A DNA stretch of 10,029 nt. It comes from a bacterium. GTDB lineage: Bacteria > Bacillota_I > Bacilli_A > RF39 > UBA660. Below are positions 1 through 6,333 of the stretch, one piece after another (within the stretch, counting starts at the first letter, position 1; every line of letters starts with the position of its first letter). Location: NCBI GenBank assembly GCA_004560915.1, contig SFTR01000056.1, positions 1 through 10,029 of the forward strand, given 5' to 3'. Under the pieces are notes generated by a model, which did no database searches, was not told the DNA's origin, and saw nothing but the letters and a program-made list of their open reading frames with translations. The position numbers and the translations under genes are program-made.

Positions 1-72
1 AGTAATCATTAAAATAACTAGCAAAATAATTCCTACACTTGCAAATATCATACTTATTTTACGCGTATTCAT
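1..72 (-). CDS. N-terminal fragment of a membrane-anchored or secreted protein (runs off the window)
   Basis: Only the first 24 codons are inside the window. The start ATG at 72-70 is preceded by a GGAG ribosome binding site (81-84 on the plus strand) at 8 nt spacing, and further up by a near-consensus promoter. The visible residues begin MNTRKIS and continue into an uninterrupted hydrophobic stretch from about residue 8 to 24 (MIFASVGIILLVILMIT). A short basic head followed by a hydrophobic helix is what a signal anchor or first transmembrane segment looks like. Nothing about function can be said from this piece. It is transcribed divergently from the peptide deformylase gene. Confidence 0.7.
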   Translation of the reverse strand, partial: MNTRKISMIFASVGIILLVILMIT

Positions 73-101
73 ATACCCAACTCCTATTTTCTACTAAAAA
101 T

Positions 102-130
102 ATTATATAATTATTAACTCTTTTTTTCAA
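102..130 (-). promoter_or_regulatory. Sigma-A type promoter of the left-edge membrane protein gene
   Basis: Reading the minus strand, TTGAAA (125-130) is followed after exactly 17 nt by TATAAT (102-107). The -10 lies about 30 nt upstream of the start codon at 72. This is a near-consensus vegetative promoter. Confidence 0.72.
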
Positions 131-136
131 TAAAAT

Positions 137-165
137 TTGAAATATTTGTACTTTTTTGATAAAAT
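137..165 (+). promoter_or_regulatory. Sigma-A type promoter of def with extended -10
   Basis: TTGAAA (137-142), a 17-nt spacer and TAAAAT (160-165), with a TG dinucleotide at 157-158 that makes an extended -10 element. Transcription would begin near 172, giving a very short leader that holds little more than the AGGAGG ribosome binding site (173-178). Its -35 lies only 6 bp from the -35 of the divergent promoter. Confidence 0.72.
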
Positions 166-187
166 ACTACACAGGAGGAAAAAGAAT

Positions 188-739
188 ATGATAAAAGAGT
201 CTGATATATTAAATGAAAAAGATATAAAAACACTTAAAAAAGCAAGTAAAGAAGTTACATTTCCTCTATCAGAAGAAGACTTATATTTAATTAATAACAT
301 GATTATGTATCTTAGATTAAGTCAAGATGAAGAATATGCTAAAAAATATAATATAAGAGCTGGTATGGGCCTTGCAGCTATACAACTTGGAGTTTCAAAA
401 AGATTTTTCGTAATTTCATATAAAAGAGATGATGGAACATTTGAAGAATATAAAGTAATTAATCCTAAAATTATTTCTCATTCTGAAGAACAAGTTTATG
501 TTGAAGAAGGAGAAGGATGTTTAAGTGTTACTAGATATGTAGAAGGCATCGTTCCTAGATTTGCAAGAGTAACAGTTGAATATCAAGACGAAGAAGGAAA
601 TAAAATAACTAAAAGAGTACGTGAAGAAATAGCAGTTGCATTTCAACATGAAATAGATCATTTAAATGGAATATTATTTACAGATAAAATAGATCCAAAA
701 GATCCATTTAAGAATCAAGATAATATGAGAGCTATATAA
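188..739 (+). CDS. def: Peptide deformylase, type 2
   Basis: Removes the formyl group from the N-terminal formyl-methionine of nascent proteins in the cytoplasm; a metal-dependent hydrolase (iron in vivo in many bacteria). All three family motifs are present in the 183-residue protein: GMGLAAIQ (59-66), EGCLS (109-113) and HEIDH (154-158). The metal ligands are therefore Cys111, His154 and His158, with Glu155 as the catalytic residue. Length and the long stretch before motif 1 fit the type 2 enzymes of Gram-positive bacteria. I chose the ATG at 188 because it has AGGAGG at 173-178 with 9 nt spacing. An in-frame ATG at 137 lies inside the promoter -35 region and would add 17 residues unlike the family. 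The gene stands alone, with its own promoter and a terminator immediately after the stop. Confidence 0.96.
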   Translation: MIKESDILNEKDIKTLKKASKEVTFPLSEEDLYLINNMIMYLRLSQDEEYAKKYNIRAGMGLAAIQLGVSKRFFVISYKRDDGTFEEYKVINPKIISHSEEQVYVEEGEGCLSVTRYVEGIVPRFARVTVEYQDEEGNKITKRVREEIAVAFQHEIDHLNGILFTDKIDPKDPFKNQDNMRAI

Positions 740-764
740 CAAGTAAGAAATTACTTGTTTTTTT
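738..764 (+). terminator. Rho-independent terminator of def
   Basis: A 9-bp perfect stem, AACAAGTAA (738-746) with TTACTTGTT (751-759), closes a GAAA loop and runs into a T tract to 764. It overlaps the def stop codon. Confidence 0.85.
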
Positions 765-768
765 ATAT

Positions 769-796
769 AAAAAACTCGTATATTTTTATACGAGTT
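769..796 (-). terminator. Rho-independent terminator of the zinc-ribbon operon
   Basis: A 10-bp perfect inverted repeat, AACTCGTATA (773-782) and TATACGAGTT (787-796), has a 4-nt loop. Read on the minus strand it is followed by a T run (complement of the A run 769-774). It lies just past the stop of the last zinc-ribbon gene and faces the def terminator. Confidence 0.82.
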
Positions 797-809
797 ATTT
801 TATATATTT

Positions 810-1787
810 TTATCCAATGAATTTTATTTTATAATCTAAGTCTTTTCCTTTAGAATACTTTAAATCTATTCTAAAAGTACCCCTCATCATACCACCAAAA
901 GTATTTTGAGCATCTACATCTATTAGATAATAGAATGTATCATTATTATCATTATATCTAATAGAGAATTCTCCAAACTGAGCAGTTCCAGGAGACTTTA
1001 ACATATCTTTCATTTCTTCTTTTAATTTATATTCTGGTATATAATGATAAGCTAAATATACTTTAGAATAGTATTCTATTTTAGATGTTTTTTCATAATC
1101 CTTAAAAAAGTAAAATTTAAAATCATTATTATAATCCCAATAAGCTTCTTTTAATTTATTATTAGTAATTTTAATACTTAGTGGAAATGCACCTTCAGTA
1201 CTAGAATCATCTATAATCGTAAGAATATATTTCCCATTCTCTTCCCTAGCATAATATATCACATAATGAACATCAAAATCTTCTTTGTGATAAGAAAATA
1301 TACCATCTAATATATTATTTCTAATTTCTGATGCTGTGTCTTTAGAATAACCTAAATCAACAATAGTTTTAATAGAGCCATCATAATCAAGACTTCTAGC
1401 ATATAAACGTTTAGGAATATAAAAACATAAATCAAATAAACCAATTATAATTCCTAAAATACAAAATATCTTTTTAACAAGCTTATCTTTATTCTTAAAA
1501 AATAGTATACAAAATATTATAAATACAATAGTTAAAACTAAAATCAAAACAGAAAAAATATTTTGTAATAACAAATAATCACCAAAATTATACCAATCAT
1601 AATCATATAAATAATATTCGTTCGAAACATAACCAATAAAAGGTATAGAGATAATAGAAATAATTATTAATAATATAATAAGTACTATAGTAGTAACTTT
1701 TCCACTCCCTTTTCTAAGCTTATATCCACAATAAGGACATATTTTTGCTTTTTTAGAGATTTCTTTATTGCATTCAGTACAAACCAT
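810..1787 (-). CDS. Zinc-ribbon multi-pass membrane protein, frameshifted at its N-terminus
   Basis: The 325-residue frame begins with a zinc ribbon (Cys3, Cys6, Cys17, Cys20), followed by three hydrophobic segments at about 31-53, 73-97 and 105-125, then a soluble tail of about 200 residues. The tail contains LKSPGTAQF (263-271) and VDAQNTFGGM (291-300), a pattern that recurs at the C-terminus of many zinc-ribbon or secreted Bacillota proteins; its function is unknown to me. Upstream (1788-1873) lies another half of a ribbon in the neighbouring frame. One extra base restores a continuous 354-residue protein with two tandem ribbons, so this frame is probably the main part of a broken or mis-sequenced gene. 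If the break is real, translation could restart at the ATG at 1787, which has AAGGA 10 nt upstream. Last gene of the three-gene operon. Confidence 0.75.
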   Translation of the reverse strand: MVCTECNKEISKKAKICPYCGYKLRKGSGKVTTIVLIILLIIISIISIPFIGYVSNEYYLYDYDWYNFGDYLLLQNIFSVLILVLTIVFIIFCILFFKNKDKLVKKIFCILGIIIGLFDLCFYIPKRLYARSLDYDGSIKTIVDLGYSKDTASEIRNNILDGIFSYHKEDFDVHYVIYYAREENGKYILTIIDDSSTEGAFPLSIKITNNKLKEAYWDYNNDFKFYFFKDYEKTSKIEYYSKVYLAYHYIPEYKLKEEMKDMLKSPGTAQFGEFSIRYNDNNDTFYYLIDVDAQNTFGGMMRGTFRIDLKYSKGKDLDYKIKFIG

Positions 1788-1873
1788 TATATTATTTTCC
1801 TTACCACAATAAGGACATTCTTTAATTTATCATTTATTTCTTTTTTACATCCTTTACATTTTACTAATGCCAT
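1787..1873 (-). pseudogene. Frameshifted N-terminal piece of the double zinc-ribbon protein
   Basis: The ATG at 1873 has a good AGGAGT ribosome binding site (1881-1886) that overlaps the stop codon of the preceding gene. The first 20 nt of the frame are identical to the start of the paralogue at 2768. It reads MALVKCKGCKKEINDKLK, then leaves the family pattern and stops after 28 residues at TAA 1789-1787. In the other frame the expected KECPYCGKENNI follows directly and runs into the Met at 1787. Adding one A to the short A run at 1821-1823 puts the second cysteine pair exactly 10 residues after the first, as in both paralogues. As written, the fragment has only one CxxC and could not form a complete ribbon. 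Confidence 0.8.
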
Positions 1874-1884
1874 TTTATTCACTC

Positions 1885-2403
1885 CTACTTATGATAATCT
1901 TTTTCTCTTTCAAGAGTGTCTTTATCAAGTTCATATAAAGTATTATGTGATTTATCAAACTCAAACTTCATAAGAATGCTTTCACTACCATCATCATCTT
2001 TTATAGTGATATCACTGCCATTCATTTCCCAAATACAATAGTAAGAATATGGTAAAAGCTTTTTTCCTTCAAAATAATAATAAAAACTATATTCACAAGT
2101 CATATTATTATTAAGTGTTAAAAAATCATAAGAAATTCCACTATTAGATTTAGATTCCTTAACACTACTCCATTTACCAGCAACTTCACTAATCTTATTA
2201 TTAGATGAACTTTTATATATTGTTTTGCCAATAATAAATACAACAATAATAATACCAATAACAGCACAAATCTTAGTTATAAGTTTTTTATTATCTTCAT
2301 CTAAGATACTATCATCATCAACATAACTATATCCGCAATGTGGACAAGACTTTGCTTTATCACTTATCTTCTTACCACATTCCTTGCATTTAATCATTGC
2401 CAT
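1885..2403 (-). CDS. Zinc-ribbon, single-pass membrane protein with lipocalin-like C-terminal domain
   Basis: 172 residues. The N-terminal zinc ribbon has Cys6, Cys9, Cys20 and Cys23, with spacing identical to its paralogues. An acidic linker (29-38) leads to one transmembrane helix at about 42-60. The rest (about 73-172) starts GKWSS and alternates short beta-strand-like runs with phrases such as YDFLTLNNNMTCEYSF and YYCIWEMNGSDITI, which resembles small lipocalin-like beta barrels found on similar proteins; this is a pattern judgement. With no signal peptide before the ribbon, the ribbon should face the cytoplasm and the barrel the outside. The start ATG (2403) comes 2 nt after the stop of the upstream gene with only a weak GGTGA nearby, so it is probably translated by coupling. 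Its stop codon overlaps the ribosome binding site of the next gene. Specific function unknown. Confidence 0.78.
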   Translation of the reverse strand: MAMIKCKECGKKISDKAKSCPHCGYSYVDDDSILDEDNKKLITKICAVIGIIIVVFIIGKTIYKSSSNNKISEVAGKWSSVKESKSNSGISYDFLTLNNNMTCEYSFYYYFEGKKLLPYSYYCIWEMNGSDITIKDDDGSESILMKFEFDKSHNTLYELDKDTLEREKDYHK

Positions 2404-2405
2404 TA

Positions 2406-2768
2406 TTATTCACCATCTTTAATAACTATAGATGTGCCATATATAATAATTACTCCGCCCATAACAACTAATATACCTTTTAGTCCAGAACAAACAGTTT
2501 CACCTAATTCTCTAACATTATTTGCAGTTGTAGAAGATGCATTTTGAATACCAGTATAAGCATCTCCTCCATATGATTTATCAGAAGATGATATACCAGA
2601 ATAATTAAGCCCAAGTCCCCATATAATAGAAACAACACCTAAAACTATAAGAGCAATTCCTATTACTTTACTCTTATTAAAACTTTTAAGTTCAATTCCA
2701 CAATTAGGACATACGCTAGATGAACTACTTATTTCCTTTCCACATTCCTTACATTTTACTAATGCCAT
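2406..2768 (-). CDS. Small zinc-ribbon protein with two transmembrane helices
   Basis: 120 residues and the first gene of the operon. A zinc ribbon (Cys6, Cys9, Cys20, Cys23) is followed by hydrophobic helices at about 34-54 and 97-116, separated by a Ser/Gly/Asn-rich loop of about 40 residues. The predicted topology is both ends inside with the loop exposed. The start at 2768 has GGAG (complement of 2777-2780) at 8 nt spacing. Such short zinc-ribbon membrane proteins are common in Bacillota and usually remain annotated only by the ribbon; I cannot assign a role. Having three members in one transcript with the same head and different tails suggests a shared cytoplasmic ribbon attached to different envelope modules. 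Confidence 0.8.
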   Translation of the reverse strand: MALVKCKECGKEISSSSSVCPNCGIELKSFNKSKVIGIALIVLGVVSIIWGLGLNYSGISSSDKSYGGDAYTGIQNASSTTANNVRELGETVCSGLKGILVVMGGVIIIYGTSIVIKDGE

Positions 2769-2788
2769 AACTTCAACTCCTTTATATT

Positions 2789-2817
2789 ATTATAATATGT
2801 ACTCAAATCCCGGTCAA
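2789..2817 (-). promoter_or_regulatory. Near-consensus promoter of the zinc-ribbon operon
   Basis: On the minus strand TTGACC (2812-2817) is separated by exactly 17 nt from a perfect TATAAT (2789-2794). This gives a leader of about 15 nt before the start codon at 2768. It is one of the strongest-looking promoters in the window. Confidence 0.82.
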
Positions 2818-2844
2818 GCAAAAAAACGTTTGTATATCACTCAA

Positions 2845-2874
2845 TTTAGGTCTTTAGAATATACCTTTTATAAT
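2845..2874 (+). promoter_or_regulatory. Probable promoter of the collagen-like protein/glycosyltransferase pair
   Basis: A perfect TATAAT lies at 2869-2874, with only a weak -35 (TTTAGG, 2845-2850, 18 nt away). A second TATAAT at 2883-2888 is closer to the gene but has no recognisable -35 either. The poor -35 leaves room for an activator or alternative sigma factor, but A+T richness makes chance -10 matches common. Confidence 0.45.
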
Positions 2875-2903
2875 CAAAAAAATATAATATTATAGGAGGA
2901 AAA

Positions 2904-4526
<1,623 letters not shown>

Positions 4527-4528
<2 letters not shown>

Positions 4529-4549
4529 AAGACTCTTTATGAGTTTTTT
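4527..4549 (+). terminator. Weak Rho-independent terminator after the glycosyltransferase gene
   Basis: ACTC (4532-4535) pairs with GAGT (4541-4544) across a TTTAT loop, followed by a T run to 4549. The upstream AAAA can extend the stem past one bulged G. The short stem makes partial read-through into the next gene possible. Confidence 0.55.
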
Positions 4550-4574
4550 ACTTTGGCACAATAAATGATATAAT
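4547..4574 (+). promoter_or_regulatory. Promoter with extended -10 for the phospholipase C-like gene
   Basis: TATAAT at 4569-4574 is preceded by TGA (4566-4568), an extended -10. TTTACT (4547-4552) lies 16 nt upstream and matches four of six -35 positions. It overlaps the T run of the preceding terminator. Confidence 0.6.
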
Positions 4575-4602
4575 TATATATAATAAACAAGGAGTTGAGT
4601 AT

Positions 4603-5307
4603 ATGCCAAGTTGGCCAGTACATTTAGTTATTGCTAAAAAAGTAAATGCAAAATTAAAACTTAATGAAGATTTATTTTTATATGGAAACTTAATACCAGA
4701 TGTAGATAAAGGTACTAAAATAACGAGATATGAAGCACATTATTATAATGAGAATTTACCATTTCCTACTGTTCCACAAGAGAAGATGATCAATATTAAT
4801 AAATTCATAAATGTTTATAAAGATGCATTAAATAACCCACTAATACTAGGATACTACTCCCATCTTTTAACAGGTCAGTTCTATAATGAAAAAATATATA
4901 CTACTAAGTGGATACAAGATGAAAATAATAATATTATTGGTATAAAATTTAATAATAGAATATTAAAAATTGGCAAAGAAGATACAAAGAAATTAAAAAG
5001 AAAATACAAACATAAAGACTTTGAATTATATGGTAGGTACTTATTTAATGATGGTTATGTTTTTATTCCAAAAAATAAAGAATTAATAAAAGAAAACTCT
5101 AAATATCTAAAAAATAACTTTCTTACTGATAAACTTATCGATCACAGATTTAACTATTTAAATAATGAATTTACTAAGTTTAATAAATTAAGTTTGTATG
5201 AAAAAATATTTAAACATAAGTATTGTCTTTTTACTAAAAATGAACTTGATATTATTATGAATGAATGTATAGAGATGATAATAACTAAAATAAAAGAAAT
5301 GATGTAA
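4603..5307 (+). CDS. Zinc-dependent phospholipase C-like protein
   Basis: 234 residues, start supported by AAGGAG (4589-4594) at 8 nt. The N-terminal half has the spaced features of the zinc-dependent phospholipase C family: WPVH with His7, YGNLIPDV (27-34) with Asp33, His46 in YEAHYY, and GYYSHLLTG (83-91) with His87. These are the residues expected to bind zinc. In the family the last motif usually reads like H-L-L-T-D; here the Asp position is Gly91, so activity may be altered or lost. The Lys/Asn-rich C-terminal half shows no motif I recognise. No signal peptide is visible, so a secreted lipase role is unlikely; related cytoplasmic proteins are generally annotated only as hydrolases of this family. 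It has its own promoter and is not clearly in an operon. Confidence 0.62.
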   Translation: MPSWPVHLVIAKKVNAKLKLNEDLFLYGNLIPDVDKGTKITRYEAHYYNENLPFPTVPQEKMININKFINVYKDALNNPLILGYYSHLLTGQFYNEKIYTTKWIQDENNNIIGIKFNNRILKIGKEDTKKLKRKYKHKDFELYGRYLFNDGYVFIPKNKELIKENSKYLKNNFLTDKLIDHRFNYLNNEFTKFNKLSLYEKIFKHKYCLFTKNELDIIMNECIEMIITKIKEMM

Positions 5308-5326
5308 ATAATAATAAAATAATTTG

Positions 5327-5355
5327 TTTACTTTTCTTATTATTTTGTTTATAAT
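5327..5355 (+). promoter_or_regulatory. Promoter of the single-pass membrane protein gene
   Basis: TTTACT (5327-5332), 17 nt, TATAAT (5350-5355). The -10 lies about 20 nt before the start codon at 5376, with the ribosome binding site between them. Confidence 0.6.
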
Positions 5356-5375
5356 TATTCTAGGAGATAAGATAT

Positions 5376-6284
5376 ATGAAAAAAGGGAATAAAACAAGAT
5401 TACTATTTTGGGGAATCGTATGGATAATCGTTTTAGCTCTAGCAGGTGGTGGATATTATAGTTACCTATCTGGTCATGGAGTTAAAGGTGAAGTTAGGCA
5501 TAACTTAAAGCCAATAGTTGAAAAATTTAATAATTTAAAAGGTTTAGAATCATACAAAAGTGCTGGAATTAACATTACTGCAGAAATTAAAGGAACACAA
5601 ATAATAGTTACTTATAAAACTACTGGTGCCACTGCAACATTTACATTTGATTATCAAACTATTGCAACAGAAAAAGTACTTTATATGAAATACAGTTCAG
5701 CAGATGAAGCAACAGCAAACTTAATAATAAAGTCAATGATTGAATCTGTATCAATGGTAAATGGACACGATGAAGGTGAAGTATTTAATACATACAAACT
5801 AGAAGACTTCTATAATACATCAATACTTGATGGTGTCCAAATTAAAAGTGTAACAAATAGTAATGAAGTATATATTGGTATTAATAAATCAGTAATAGAT
5901 GGAATGAAAAATAAAAACAATAATACAAACTTAACAGAAATTACTGCTGAAGACTTAGCAACATTAAAAACAGACTTAGGAGCAACTAATGAATTCTATA
6001 AAGAAAAAGATTCAACTACCCTATATATTCTAAATACACAAACAAGTTACAATATTTATATTAGTGATACTAATGCTAAAAGTAATAAAATTTATGAATC
6101 AATAACAAATGTAATAAAAGAATTAACTGATGAAGTTACTCTTCAAAAATTTACAACTAATATAACAGATTTAAACTCTAATAAACAATTTGAAAATATA
6201 ACAGTAACTATTAACAAAGATGTATCTACTATTGAAAAGTTAAATGGTAAAACTAATGTAATTGAAATAGTTATAACTAAATAA
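5376..6284 (+). CDS. Single-pass membrane protein with large extracytoplasmic domain, function unknown
   Basis: 302 residues; AGGAG at 5362-5366 with 9 nt spacing supports the start. A basic head (MKKGNKTR) precedes one hydrophobic segment at about 9-29, rich enough in Leu, Ile and Trp to act as an uncleaved anchor. No lipobox Cys follows it. The remaining 270 residues are polar, Lys/Asn/Thr-rich and carry no cysteine. They alternate predicted beta strands (TQIIVTYKTT, ATFTFDYQTI, NEVYIGI) with short helices, as in an extracellular alpha/beta domain. I recognise no catalytic or ligand-binding motif. The gene stands alone between its own promoter and a strong terminator, convergent with smc. 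Confidence 0.75.
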   Translation: MKKGNKTRLLFWGIVWIIVLALAGGGYYSYLSGHGVKGEVRHNLKPIVEKFNNLKGLESYKSAGINITAEIKGTQIIVTYKTTGATATFTFDYQTIATEKVLYMKYSSADEATANLIIKSMIESVSMVNGHDEGEVFNTYKLEDFYNTSILDGVQIKSVTNSNEVYIGINKSVIDGMKNKNNNTNLTEITAEDLATLKTDLGATNEFYKEKDSTTLYILNTQTSYNIYISDTNAKSNKIYESITNVIKELTDEVTLQKFTTNITDLNSNKQFENITVTINKDVSTIEKLNGKTNVIEIVITK

Positions 6285-6305
6285 GACATTAAGTCTTATT
6301 TTTTT
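6279..6305 (+). terminator. Rho-independent terminator of the single-pass membrane protein gene
   Basis: A 9-bp perfect stem, AAATAAGAC (6279-6287) with GTCTTATTT (6293-6301), has an ATTAA loop and a T tract to 6305. It overlaps the stop codon. Confidence 0.87.
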
Positions 6306-6312
6306 ATGTATT

Positions 6313-6333
6313 AAAAAAGTTAGTGAAAACTAA
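6313..6333 (-). terminator. Possible terminator of smc
   Basis: On the minus strand, TTAGT and ACTAA (complements of 6329-6333 and 6320-6324) form a 5-bp stem with a 4-nt loop, followed by a T run (complement of A run 6313-6318). It overlaps the smc stop codon and is weak compared with the facing terminator at 6279-6305. Confidence 0.5.

Noticed and set aside
137..187. Upstream ATG at 137 as the start of peptide deformylase.
   Set aside because: It overlaps the -35 box, lacks a ribosome binding site, and adds residues not expected in the family. The ATG at 188 has AGGAGG at proper distance.
5306..5346. A+T-only inverted repeat after the phospholipase C-like gene as a terminator.
   Set aside because: The 9-bp stem has only A-T pairs with a loop over 20 nt and overlaps the next promoter. 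Such repeats arise easily by chance in DNA this rich in A and T.
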